Shown piece after piece: positions 11,499 to 22,683 of a DNA stretch of 64,000 nucleotides (positions within the stretch are counted from its first letter, which is position 1; each line of letters starts with the position of its first letter). The position numbers and the translations under genes are program-made. The notes beneath the pieces were generated by a model. The model saw nothing but the letters and a program-made list of their open reading frames with translations, made no database searches and was not told where the DNA came from. The DNA is taken from contig JAHLKG010000004.1 of assembly GCA_025526995.1 (NCBI GenBank), forward strand, positions 1,612,001 through 1,676,000, written 5' to 3'. Source of the DNA: Powellomyces hirtus (taxonomy: Eukaryota; Chytridiomycota; Chytridiomycetes; Spizellomycetales; Powellomycetaceae).

Positions 11499-14398
11499 AA
11501 CTGAGATCTCAGACTCACCAACATTGTTACTTGCGACTTTTAACAAAAGTGGAGAATGGGTATGCGGGCTGTCAATTCTCCGAGAATGGAAGCAGAGACC
11601 GAGTTTGGGAGAGCTTCTTCTGACAGGTGTCCGTGAGCCTGTTTCAACCTTCAAGTCTCAGGGACGCGCAACTAAGCCCCCTCTCGGTGGCTATGCAAGT
11701 CCATGTATCCCTTTCAAACAAATTAGCAAATTGGCAAATCAATCGCGATTCACGCTTTGCCCTTTCACGAACGCGTCGCGAACGGCGAACCCCAAGATCT
11801 TTTGGGGTGGGCGCGCACAGACACACATCGTGGGACGCACAGTCAGCCAAAGGTTTCTTCTGTTGCGCAAGGCGCCCACCGGCACAGTATGGAGAGGGTA
11901 GCGGCAGGCCCGAGTTATGCGTGGAGAGGCCAACAAAGCAGCGTTTGCGAGGTTCAATGGTAGCCATAGTTCGTCCCCATTGGGCCTCCGGTGGAGAGCC
12001 GCCCTAGCCCGGCCATTTGCAACCCATGACCTTGCCATGGAATGGGATGAGCGAGGGGTTAATGAAAAACGTGCTCTGGTGGCGGCGGACATGTCACTTT
12101 TTCAGTACAGGAGCGATGTCATCGGGCGAGTCGCGTCCCATGACCGCCGCCCAGCGAGCGAAAGCAGCGCATCGCCCGCTGTCAAATTGGTTGGGGTCAT
12201 TTGCTAGGTCCAACCCCACGCACGATCCTACAATGCCTACAGTAGCTCAGGCTCACTGGCACGGGTAAGCAAGGGTGCAGCTGTATACGAATATGTTGCC
12301 GACCGGACTGTACGTGCCTGGTACAGTCGGTCCCCATATAATAGGACCATGCACCGTATGCTCGCATGCGATGGGTTTTTGTTGCACAACACCATGGACC
12401 ATCCATCATAAAGTGCTGCTCCGCGCAAGATGATTCCTTTGTTTGTTGCCTCATCATCATCAGCGGCTCGTAATAAAATCAAAAGGGAAAGATTGAAGGT
12501 GACTTGTGCGACGGGAAAGCGGGGGACCGACGGACAGGTAACCGACGGCGCAACAACATGGACGCGCCTATGAGTTGTGCTCTGCCCTGAAGAAAATGAA
12601 CAACAGGAGGTTCCACTACCCGATTGCCGAGCGAGTTGTCTTTCCCCTTGACCACAAGGAGATCGCTGTGACAATTTGAAAGAAGTTGATGATGATCATC
12701 CAGGTCCCCAGGAAAGGGGTTCTATGCGGTGGCTGGCTTGACGCCGCTTTGACCAGAACAGATGCAAGTCAGGCAGACAATGAAAGGGGTCGGTCGATGT
12801 GGACGTGACTCTTTTTGCTTCTTTCCCCATGGGTCATGACGACGACAACCGACAACGACACGAGATGATGCTTCTTAGTATGATGAGTATTGATATTCAA
12901 AATTGTTTCTCCGAGTGGAAAGACGTTTGTGATACTTGAGAAGGGGACGTAACTTGTTGCATGTCACTCTACAGCTACATACCCATTGTCATCTACAGCC
13001 CAAAAAACTACATACAGTTTGGGGTCTTTCCGGATGGGAATCTCTCTTTGAGACCGTCCTGTTATATATGACCACCTTGGTTCGTCCCAACGCGCCCTTT
13101 TCCTTTCAACTAGATCTGTTAAGACCGGCGGCCGAGAGAATTCAGTTCAAGCAAGCCCCCTTTCGCACCCGCTTTTTTTTTCCCGCCTCCTGTTGTTCAA
13201 CTGCATCATTCCATTCCTTTCATTCGTTCGTGAATAACTTGAATACCCGCGCGCGCTCGCTCTCCCATCCGCGCCCCTCCCCCACCCTCTCTATCTTCCC
13301 GCGCTTTGTGCGGCAGAGACAAAGCGCCTTGTTCAGTCATCCCTTTTTTTCCCGCCCTTTATCTGAAATACGTGCAAGCTTGACTTGCTTTTCCGACATT
13401 CCTCCTCCGAGGTTCTCCCATCGTTCACCGCTGACTCCTCCCTGCCAAGAAATACGTTCGCTCTATCACCGTGCACGTTCAGCCTCAGCGACCCGCCTGA
13501 ACCATAAGAAACAAGCAACAGCAGGATCAACACACACGAACCAACTCTTTTCCATTACACCCTCTCCATTCCGGTCCAGCTTCACTCGGTCAAAGACACG
13601 GCATCCACCGACCGGGCACAGCTGCCTGCCTGAACTGACTGGTCTCTGAGCCCTTTCCCTTTTCCCTTGCCGTTGCCGCTGCCGTTGCCGTTATTCATTA
13701 CGCCATTCATTGATTGACTGATTGGCCGCAACTGTAAATAACCCATCCCCCCTCATCAATTAACCAAAGTAGACCCTTTTGCGCACAGCCACCACGACGG
13801 GTGAGTCAACCGCGTCACGCACGTCACCTTCTTCTTTCCCCTGTGCCCTTTGCCCTTTCCCTTTGCCTTGCCGCACAGTTTCCCTTCTCGCTCTTCTTTC
13901 TCGTCTCTTCATTCTGGGGATCCGCCGGTTTGATTGGCTGACTATAATGCCCAATTGAAGGGAAATAACAACTAACGAACGCCCTTTCCATTCTTTCTTC
14001 CTTCCACAGCTGGTCTCTCCCTCTTTCAACCCACAAACAAATCCCCTCCCGTGTTTGCCCGCCCCCCCACTACTGCTCCTTTTCCCACGCCCCCCCAACC
14101 CAACATCTGTCCGTCGCAACTCCCTAATCCCCCCCTTTTCACCGTCCATCGCCGACCGTCCACATCCATCCATCCATCCATTCCATATTGAAAGTATCGG
14201 CGTCATTATCCCTCACTCGGCCCATTCACCACACGACGGTCAAGATCATCGACGCTTGCCGCCACCACAGCCACAAACCCTCACTCCCCCCGCGTTTCCC
14301 CATCCAACGGCGCGATACCGTTGAAAGTTCTGTCGACGTCAAAAGTAGCGCACCGGCTTTCTGCATCCGAACATCCAAGTTCCCTCCCCCACGCGGCC
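11499..14398. other. long intergenic region upstream of the CCCH gene
   Basis: About 2.9 kb without a convincing gene. Bases 13000-14398 are strongly pyrimidine-rich with short GCCGTT- and CCCTTT-type repeats, which fits promoter and 5' leader sequence of the CCCH gene. The frame at 12936-13649 is the longest but is Ser/Pro/Phe-rich and looks like a by-product of this composition. Confidence 0.5.
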
Positions 14399-15862
14399 AT
14401 GATGTCGACGGCCGCGTCAGACCTGGATCCCACGGCGGAAATATCCGCAGCCTTGCGCCAGATGGCAGTCACCACCGAAAAGTCTTCTCAGAGACCGACA
14501 GAGTCCCCCGACACATACCGCAATGCATCCCCGGTGCCCGCAGCTGCGCCGCTTTCAAAGGACAGGAAACCCTACCTTCCGCATGAAAGCGTTCACCAAA
14601 CAAGCGTCGAGGAGGTGCAACTTGCTAAATCCCTTCTGCGCGAGGCGTCTACCAACGTGAAACAGGGCATTGCACCTGGTGCCGAACCGGAACAAGGCCC
14701 TGAATGTGAGTTGCCTTCCTCCCTTGACTGAGCTAGTGGCAATGCTGCGTTTGCACTGCACGAGGAGTTTCCCTAGACTGACCTTTAACATTCTGAAGCA
14801 TATTTCTACCCAGGTTATGCACCGCATCCACATTCACATCCACACGAGTCATTTTATCGTCCTGGAAGTAGACCGGATGGCGAGGAGGGAAAGAGCGGAA
14901 TCACAAGATCTTCCTCCGGCACGGACTTTACTAGCGCCTCCACGACGCCAACTGCGAATCGCCTTCATCCGCCTTCGTCGTTCAGAACCGATCCGTTCCC
15001 TACACCCGCTTCGGACAATACTACGAACCGCGCAACGGCAACCTCCTCGAGTAGTTCTCCAGCGGCCCCAAGTCGCCGAGCCGCTCCAAGACAGCAGCAA
15101 TACTACCCAATGATGCCCCAATACCCGACGCCCTATTATGTGACATCCAACGTTGTCAATTCTGCCGGGATGATGACCAGTAACCATGGAGAACCCCTAT
15201 CGCCCACCATGTCACCGCCGTTTGGAATCACTTCGCCCATCCCAATGTACGGTATGCCAATGGGTTTGCCTGCTGGACATACACCTGTTCCGCCAGGTCT
15301 AGGACACCAACAGCAGCCAATGGACATGTCCATGCCCATGTCCATGGCAATGCCAATGGGAATGGGCATGGGGCAATACATGGGCACACCAGTCTCCATG
15401 TTCCCACAGGTATGGAACTTTTGCCTTAGAGGACGTTCATCAAGAGACTGGCTAATATAGTTCCTTTCCTCACGCAGCAACTCGTTCCGGTGTGTCGATA
15501 CTTCCAACAAGGAAGATGTTGGGCCGGGCAAAACTGCCGATTCAATCATTACAATGGTCCTGGCCCATATATTGCTGCCTATCCCGTAAGTTCTCGGTTT
15601 GAGACAGAGTCGCGTCCGTGACGCGCGGGCGCCCCGTGGCGCATGCAAAAGCCACGTTTCCTTGTGACTCACACATGCTGGTGCATTTCCGCAGACGACA
15701 TCTGGCGGAACAGCCTTTACCGCTCATCCTGCCTCGCCGCCTCCCCCTCCCCCCGCCGCTGTGGTCCCACGGCTCAACAGTCAAGGGCGGGTAGTTCGCT
15801 GTCGATACTTTGCCCAAGGAAAGTGCTGGGCGGGCCCACACTGCCGTTTCTCCCACGAATGA
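14399..15862 (+). CDS. CCCH zinc-finger protein with two fingers, 4 exons
   Basis: Likely RNA-binding protein acting in nucleus or cytoplasm. Exons 14399-14705, 14814-15409, 15478-15585 and 15695-15862 join in phase to 392 residues. The N-terminal 300 residues are Ser/Thr/Pro-rich, with a Met/Pro-rich stretch (MPMSMAMPMGMGMG) just before the second intron. Two near-identical fingers follow: CRYFQQGRCWAGQNCRFNH (about 307-325) and CRYFAQGKCWAGPHCRFSH (about 372-391), both C-x7-C-x5-C-x3-H, separated by a Pro-rich linker; the protein ends one residue after the last ligand. Each finger lies in its own exon. The frame is open upstream of 14399 without an earlier ATG in this exon; a second ATG follows immediately at 14402. 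Confidence 0.85.
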
Positions 15863-16583
15863 AGGACGGCATCGAGCATCAAAATGCCTGGAGCCGCAAA
15901 AACACCCAATTTTGGACCTATTTCAAGCGAAACTGTCGAATCGGTGATGCGTCAGAAATGCGTTACTGGGCACGGGGCTGGTCCCCTGTCCATTTTCTAG
16001 AGTGCCTTCTGACCAAGGAAGGACACTCCAAGATACCGTCTCATCTCGATATCTACCGGCAAGACTTTCTCTCTCTATTTTTTGTTTCTTTTTTGTGCGC
16101 CTTGGACGGACTACTGTCTTTACTTTCCTCCTTTTTTTCTGAACCTGCCCTGAAGGGTTGACTACTTATTTTTTTTTTATGTATGCATACCTTTTTTCTG
16201 CCCCCCTTTTGCTTACAAAGTGTCTCTACTTTACTGGCAGGGAACACTTGTAAGACTTTCTGTTGTTTCTTGCTTTTGGCTTCTTTTACATAAATGCCAC
16301 CCCACCCCCACCACTTTTTTTTGCCTCCAAGTTGTTTACTTTCTGGAAATTTTTGCTCACACACGGGTTGGTCACACAGCGTGAGTTTCCTTTGAGTTCC
16401 CGCAATATTTATGATGAGGCGTCTCCAGAATTCAAGAAATACTGGTAGAATGTGTGTGTTCACAGGTACAGTGGGTGTGATGATCCTTCTCAGCGTGAAC
16501 GCGTGAACATGCTTGTCGATGAAACCACCCCTCGGTCTCGTGGAATTTGACAAACCATCGTGCATCCCACTCCACTTTACACG
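15863..16583. other. intergenic, T-rich
   Basis: 3' flank of the CCCH gene and upstream region of the homeodomain gene, with several T runs between 16080 and 16330. The long minus-strand frame crossing it (16053-17036) is antisense to the homeodomain gene and is not a believable protein. Confidence 0.5.
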
Positions 16584-18044
16584 ATGGAACAACGGTTCCA
16601 CCCACCACCCCAACCACCCCATCCCGTCCACCCACAGCCATCCCACCTTGACCCTCAACGCCCCGATTCCCTTCTCCGCCTTCCCTCCGACATGCCCACC
16701 TCTGACCTTGTCCACTACGACTACGACTCGGACCATGCCGGCAGTGACACGAAAACGGAGCTGATCATGGAATTTGAAGAGGATGGGGATGCGGAGGATG
16801 GTGGAGAGGGAGACGTACGGGGTGGTGGGGATGAGGGAGGTGTGAATGTGAATGTCCAATCTTCGAAATGTGACCTTCCCGCCCCGCCGCCACCGCTGCA
16901 CTGGCTCAACAGCACATCCGACAACTTCCACCCGCTCACGGGAGCATTCCTCGCGCCTCCCAAACAAAAGCGGCGCAAGCCGTACAACCCGATTGCGGTG
17001 CGACTGCTTGAGCGCCATTTCAGCACGATGTCGCACCCGGGGAAATCGCTACGGGAGGTGATTGCGCGCGAGGTCGGGATCAGTGAGAAGGAGGTGTTGG
17101 TGTGGTTTCAGAATAGGAGGAGGAAGCGCAGTGCGAGGGACGTGAGGATGGACGGTGGGGAGAGGAAGAGGAAGACAAGTGGGGAGGGGGACGAGGCGAC
17201 GACGGTGATGATGGGGGTGGGGGTGGGACTGCAGCAGCCTTGGACGTGGCCGTTGGGGAATCCGGGGTTGGGATGGGCGGCCTATTCGCCCGTTCACGCT
17301 GCAGTAGGCGGAACCCCGCCGCCAACACCCATTGCCACGATCAACAGCAACCCGGTCGTGAATGCTGCATCTTCTCCCTTCTCGACATCCGTCCTGCCAA
17401 TGTCGGCAACATCGGCAACATCAGTCACACACTCTACTACGTCCTCATTCGGCCCTCCCCCTCACATATTCCCGCCTCATCCCCCACCCATTCCCGACCC
17501 ATCAATAACCCTGATAGGAGCACCGACCCCAACTCCACCCACAACCATGTCCGCACGGTCACCGCCCATGCGCAACACCACCGCGCCACTACCACCTGCC
17601 TCCACGCCCACGACACTCACCCCCACCGCCGCCCTCCTCGCGTCCTTCCACGCGCACCACCAACACATTATGCACCTCCACAATGTCCGGCAAGCGCACC
17701 TTTACCAGCAGCACACCGCGATGGCGCTGGTTCATCTCGCGCTGCAATACCAAGAACAGCAGGAACAACAAGTGCGGATGGCAACGGGTTTTGCCAACAC
17801 GAATAACGAGGAAGCGCGCGATGCATCTTCCGCCGCCGCTCCTTCTTTGTCTGCTTCTGGTTCTGCTTCTGCATCACCACCGCCATTGCCCCCCGGCGTC
17901 CGGCACGATACCGAAACGACAGTCAAGACGGAACCCAAATCGGAGGGCAACAGGGAAGGCAACACGGAACGGGGAAAGAGCGAAGCGAGTGAGGACGACA
18001 CCGCGGAGGAGGAGGATGCGGCAGTTGGTTGCAAGGTGGAGTAG
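16584..18044 (+). CDS. homeodomain transcription factor
   Basis: Nuclear DNA-binding protein of 486 residues, single exon, starting at the first ATG (16584). The N-terminus is His/Pro-rich and then acidic (about 70-100, Glu/Asp/Gly). The homeodomain lies at about 127-186: basic arm KQKRRKPYNP, helices 1-2 around RLLERHF...LREVIAREVG, and recognition helix EVLVWFQNRRRKR with the invariant Trp, Phe, Asn and Arg. A basic segment (ERKRKTS) follows, then long Pro/Thr/Ser-rich low-complexity sequence and a Glu-rich acidic C-terminus, both typical of activation regions. It is a typical 60-residue homeodomain, not the three-residue-longer TALE type. Target genes cannot be inferred. Confidence 0.9.
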   Translation: MEQRFHPPPQPPHPVHPQPSHLDPQRPDSLLRLPSDMPTSDLVHYDYDSDHAGSDTKTELIMEFEEDGDAEDGGEGDVRGGGDEGGVNVNVQSSKCDLPAPPPPLHWLNSTSDNFHPLTGAFLAPPKQKRRKPYNPIAVRLLERHFSTMSHPGKSLREVIAREVGISEKEVLVWFQNRRRKRSARDVRMDGGERKRKTSGEGDEATTVMMGVGVGLQQPWTWPLGNPGLGWAAYSPVHAAVGGTPPPTPIATINSNPVVNAASSPFSTSVLPMSATSATSVTHSTTSSFGPPPHIFPPHPPPIPDPSITLIGAPTPTPPTTMSARSPPMRNTTAPLPPASTPTTLTPTAALLASFHAHHQHIMHLHNVRQAHLYQQHTAMALVHLALQYQEQQEQQVRMATGFANTNNEEARDASSAAAPSLSASGSASASPPPLPPGVRHDTETTVKTEPKSEGNREGNTERGKSEASEDDTAEEEDAAVGCKVE

Positions 18045-18412
18045 TGAACAATGAGCAGATTTGGGGTTCGCATTAGAATGTGCGCAGCCGCATTCAAATA
18101 CACGTAGTCATACCGTGGATTTTTTCCAGTTATTTGAGACACACGCATACGCGCACAACCCTTTGCAGCCCCATGTTACGGCTTTTGGGAGGGCCATTCA
18201 TGATCTGGCGCAGGTCAGAGATACTACACTCTTGACACATTGAACACGATGAAATTGAGGAAGCACGCAAAGCCACATGTCGGCGGCGGGGGGCACAGCC
18301 TGGTTATCACGTACATATCAATCAACCAAAAAAAGGGCGGAGGGGGGGGCGGATGTAAAAGAAAAGGATGGGAGATTTAGGCGCGAGGGACATAGTATTT
18401 TTTGTTTGTTTC

Positions 18413-19300
18413 CTACTCCTTGGCCGGGGCACCGACACCGGGGTCGACGACCGTGAGGTTGGGTTCGACGGGCTTGTTTGCCGACGAGACGCCGAGTTTC
18501 TGGAGCACGGGAGCGGTGAGTTTCTGAAGCTGTTCGATCAAGGCGTGAATCTGGGGCACGCTGGTGACTTTATCGACGACGCCATTGATTTTCGTCACAA
18601 TGACGCCCTGGGCCTCGAGGCCGCGTTCCTGGGCATGGTGGACAATCTCGTACGTGCGTTCGCCGGCATGGACGACGTAGGCGGGGACATAGTCGCGCGG
18701 GTGGTCCTTTACTTCTTTTGCCCTTTCGAGGGTGGTTTGGAGGAGGTGGAGGATGGGGTTGGGGGTGAGGGAGACGAGGGTGGTGGTGATGGTGGTGGTG
18801 GCGCCTGTGACGACGACTTTGCCGAAATCGAGGGCGGCGGCGACTTTGGTGGTTGCGTAGGCTTGCGTGGATTGTGCGGCGGCGAGCCCGCGTTCGCTGC
18901 TGCTTTGGGCCGTGGCGAACGCGTACGTCGCTGCGTCCTATTTGGTTGAATCACATACGGGAGAAGGTAAGCGAGTACAAGGAAATGGAGAGCTCATCCG
19001 TTAGGCAGGTGTCAAAAAAACTCCACTCCATCACGAAACCAAAAACGATACAGTTCCGTGACACGAAACCCAAAAAACGATACAGTTCCGTGACTGTGTG
19101 AAAACGCGACGTTTTGTTTTTATTTTATTTTGGTTTGTTACCTTTGCAATCTGAGGAGTATAAGGCTCCATCGCAGCCACGACTTTCTCAGCAGTGTTGA
19201 CGGCCGTGTTGACGACGCCTGACATGACGGTTGGTTGCTGCTGGCCGGTGGTGGCGGTATGGGTGTGGGTGGTGTTGGTAGGGGGCGGGACTGCTGACAT
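18413..19300 (-). CDS. small Ala-rich protein, possibly lipid-droplet/perilipin-like, 2 exons
   Basis: Exons 19142-19300 and 18413-18937 (intron GTAACA...AATAG) join in phase to 227 residues. The protein is rich in Ala, Thr and Val. Helix-forming stretches such as AEKVVAAMEPYTPQIAK and RGLAAAQSTQAYATTK look amphipathic, and the centre (VVVTGATTTITTTLVSLTP) is moderately hydrophobic. A conserved-looking KDHPRDYVPAYVVHAGERTYE segment and a C-terminal amphipathic helix follow. This resembles fungal perilipin-type lipid-droplet coat proteins in general layout, but the match is weak and the name is tentative. No signal peptide is seen. The splice makes the two halves one protein and explains a long frame break at 18940-19140. 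Confidence 0.6.
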
Positions 19301-20568
19301 GGCGATTTACTGTTTTTCCGTCGATTTGTTTTTGAGGAGTCGGGGCGGGATAGTTATGGTGCTAGGCTTGCGTCTTTTTGCGAAAAAAGGATTTTGAAAT
19401 GGAAATTGGGCTGCGCGAGGGATGATGGCGAGAAGAGAAAAAAAACACTGGCTGCTCTTTAACGCGTGGAGGTGAATGAGTAATAAGCAATTTGTATCAC
19501 GTCATCTGTGTCACTCTGTATGACCTCGTACTCCATAATTCCATTCATAGTTCAGGCCAGAGAAGGGGGAGAGGTCGGCGTCGACGATGATTGTCGTTAT
19601 GCTGCGGTGATGGACGAGCAAGAAGAGCACTATCGAATAGCAGTGAAGGACGGAGACTAATAAGAGTTGTGTTCCATTCCATACAAGTTCCAGTTTAATT
19701 CGTCCAACTCACTTTGACAAAACATGTTACAGTTGGAACATGTGACTGAAGTAGATAGATGTAGGATATCACATGATTACAATGTACAGTATCATCATTA
19801 ACATCATGGATGGCGAGTGGGGGGGGGGGGATGGATCCAAGCACACGGCTGCCCGCGCGTGACCTTTGAAAGAGCGCCAAGAAGTTATCCCATCCTTTTA
19901 ATGCACTCCATCCCATATCCATCCTGCATCCATCCCGTCCGTCATTCAGTCGCTCAGTCAGTCGCATCATTCCATGTCACGCACAGCCACCTGCGTTTTT
20001 TCATTTTTTCTACTCATTCTAATTGGCTGGTGCCAATCCGACTGGAATCAACGGCACACGCCCTCGAACCGTACGATGACTGTGCCAGACACCTGACTCT
20101 GCTCAACATGACGGTGCAGCCCATCCATTGGCCACCCCCCCGCCGCCTCATTCTCGCTGTGTGTTTTTTCCAGTTTTTTTTTTTTTTTTTTGTCGTTAAA
20201 GGTCACGCATGCGTTGTGAGGAACGCGTGTGGTTGGCTACCACCCATGCGGACAGTAGTCATGTCCAATTCGAATGAATGAATGAAATGATGATGAAGAG
20301 GATGGTGAACGTGATGCCATAAAGTGTATATATGAGTTTAGGACTATGTGAATACAAGGATTGCGGCGGCCACAAAAGTGCCGTATATCATATTTAGAAA
20401 AACCTGTTGTTCACTACAAACTATTTAACCCTCGCCCCCCCGCTCGCACCCCCCTCCTGGCCTCTTTGCATCACCCGCTCCTCAGCACGACTACTATCCA
20501 ACAACTGGACTGACTGACTCCCTACTGTCACGCTTACTCCAATTCCTACTACTACCACTCACAAAACC
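19301..20568. other. intergenic region
   Basis: Divergent upstream region of the Ala-rich gene and the NmrA-like gene. Contains a G run at about 19818-19829 and a T run at 20171-20190. No gene is seen. Confidence 0.5.
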
Positions 20569-21731
20569 ATGCCTCCCACTGCCGCCCCTCTCAACCTCCT
20601 CGTCACTGGCGCTTCGGGCCACACAACCACCAGCTTGATAAATCGCCTGTCTGAGGTAAAACATCTTGTTCCTTTGCTTCTGAGTCTGTCCGCCTGTCAA
20701 AAAGGCAAAAAAGTCGCGTTGCCCAAGCCTCTTGACAGCGGGGTGTCGCGCGCCGCCCGCCAACTGCATTTTGCCAATGCCCATGTCCCCATTAAATCGA
20801 TCTCTCATCATCATTCTCTTTCTCATTTCTCCCCGTCCAACAGCACCCCCGCAAATACAACACCCACACCATCTCCCTCTCGCAATCCAATGACGCCGCC
20901 ATCCAAACCGTGTTTGAACAAACCGCCTTCCAGGCCGTCTACCTCGTGCTCCCAAAAACCCAACACCACTGCACCGAAAAGGTCAAGATGTTTCTCGACA
21001 TTGCCAAACAGAACCGCGTCCCCTTTGTCATCTTTGTCAGCTCCCTCGGCGCCGACACCTTGACCACCCACCTCGCACAGCGGTTCATGGCCATCGAGGC
21101 ATACTTGAAAACAATCCGAATCCCGCATACCGTTCTTCGCGTCGCCCCGCTGCAGCAGACGTTCATGTACCTCTCAGATGACTTTCACCAGCCCATCCCC
21201 ACCATCGACCTCCCCTTTTCCAATGGAGCCTTTGCGCCTATACACGCTGCGGATGTGGCGCGCGTCGCCGCTTGCATCCTCGACAACCCGACCCGCCACC
21301 TCGGCAAGACGTACACTCTGACTGGGCCCGACCTCCTCACGGGCGTGGAAATCGCCGGCCGCGCCTCTGCCGGCCTCGACCGCCCCGTCCGCTTCCGAAA
21401 CTGCTCCCCAGCCGAAGCCAAAACCCATCTCGACCGCATCGAGCCCCGTCTCGACCCGCACACTGTCACGGGCGTCCTCGCCCTCTTTGACCAGATTGCG
21501 GCCCACGTCTACAACACCACCATCACATCCACCGTCCAGGCCATCACCGCCAAACCAGCCACCCACATTGACGACTTTTTCCGGGAACACTGCAAACTCT
21601 TTAACCAGTACAAGGATAATCACAATACCCCGCAGAAACGCACCCGGCGCCGCGGATCGGATTCAGTCATATCCTCGTTTGTAGGGTCGGAAGGAAACGG
21701 TCTCGGCAGATTTCTCCGGAGTAAACTGTAG
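20569..21731 (+). CDS. NmrA-like / atypical short-chain dehydrogenase, NAD(P)-binding, 2 exons
   Basis: Exons 20569-20655 and 20844-21731 join in phase to 324 residues. The N-terminal TGASGHTTT is the Gly-rich dinucleotide loop of a Rossmann fold, and exon 2 continues with AVYLVLPK, FVIFVSSLGAD and HTVLRVAPLQQTFMY. These are the usual β-strands of the NmrA-like/extended SDR group. The catalytic YxxxK of true dehydrogenases is not evident, which fits NmrA-like redox sensors or NAD(P)H-binding regulators. The basic C-terminus (KRTRRRGSD) is unusual. In filamentous fungi NmrA modulates the GATA factor AreA, but a specific role here, 11 kb from the nitrate cluster, is only speculation. Confidence 0.75.
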
Positions 21732-22405
21732 CCGCGCTCCCTCCCCCACTTTCGACAGCAGCTCTGCAAAACTGCTCCACACTCTTCTTGTACCATATTT
21801 TCGTTTCTCTGTGCTCCTTGTGTATAAAATAAAAAGTGTCGACAAACGCAGTCTTTTCGTTTTTTGTCCTGCCCTTCAGCGACCATTGCCATTTTGACAT
21901 CATAGCACTAACCTCGAAAGACCAGAATGTGCGTACGGCGGATGCGCGCGGGCACAGAGGGGCTAGAAATAAGCGCTCACGGCAGGGGACACGAAAAACC
22001 CAACGCTGGACTGTATTGGATCCGACATACAGTAGAACTCATTAATCAATTAACTGGTTATCAGTCGAAGTGTTCTGTCGGGTATGTTGGTAGATTTCCC
22101 ACTGAAAAAAAAACCTCTTGTCCCTGTCCCTGTCCCTGTCCTTGTTCTTCTCCAACAACAACAAATAACAACAATCACGAAATCGGCCGTGTTTCTAAAC
22201 TGTATGCAGTATGTAGTAGACTCACACACCTACTCGGGGGGGCCGTTTGACGTGAACAAATTTTCCGCGGGTGGGGCTCAAGAGAACCATGTACACATGT
22301 ATATGACACAAGAACGGAAAGCGTTGTTTGTTTGACCAGCAAAAATAAAAATAAAAAAAAAAGTTGAGGAATTACACAAAAAGAGCCACACGCAAGGGAG
22401 TGCGA

Positions 22406-22436
<31 letters not shown>

Positions 22437-22683
22437 CGTGAGGGGCCAAGCCAAGGACGGACACAGCCAAGAAAAAAAATACAATAGAATGGCGGCGGGG
22501 GGAATAATAAAAAAAAGGAGAAGACAGACGCGAACAAAAAAAAAGAGCCAAACTACATGAGTGAAGGGTGTGTGGATGTGGATATAGGGGGCGGGGGAAA
22601 TGGATGAGATTCACAATGAGGACGGGAGGGGATGAAGCGGGGGGTGGGAGTGAGAAAGAGGCGGGGGTTCGTGATCGTTCTCA
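21732..22683. other. intergenic between convergent genes
   Basis: Contains a short tandem GTCCCT stretch near 22118-22142 and a GAGAGT/GTGAGA stretch at about 22403-22435. No gene is seen. Confidence 0.5.

Noticed and set aside
12936..13649. 237-residue plus-strand frame upstream of the CCCH gene
   Set aside because: Follows the pyrimidine-rich leader composition (Ser, Phe, Pro); no domain, and no good start context.
16053..17036. 327-residue minus-strand frame overlapping the homeodomain gene
   Set aside because: It is antisense to the conserved homeodomain coding sequence and is Lys/Gly/Val-rich without motifs.
20569..21731. NmrA-like gene as a specific regulator of the nitrate cluster
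   Set aside because: NmrA controls nitrogen genes in filamentous ascomycetes, but this is a large family with many other roles and the gene is not in the cluster; kept only as a remark.
22400..22440. GAGAGT repeats as a CRISPR-like or structured array
   Set aside because: Simple sequence without spacers; ordinary microsatellite.
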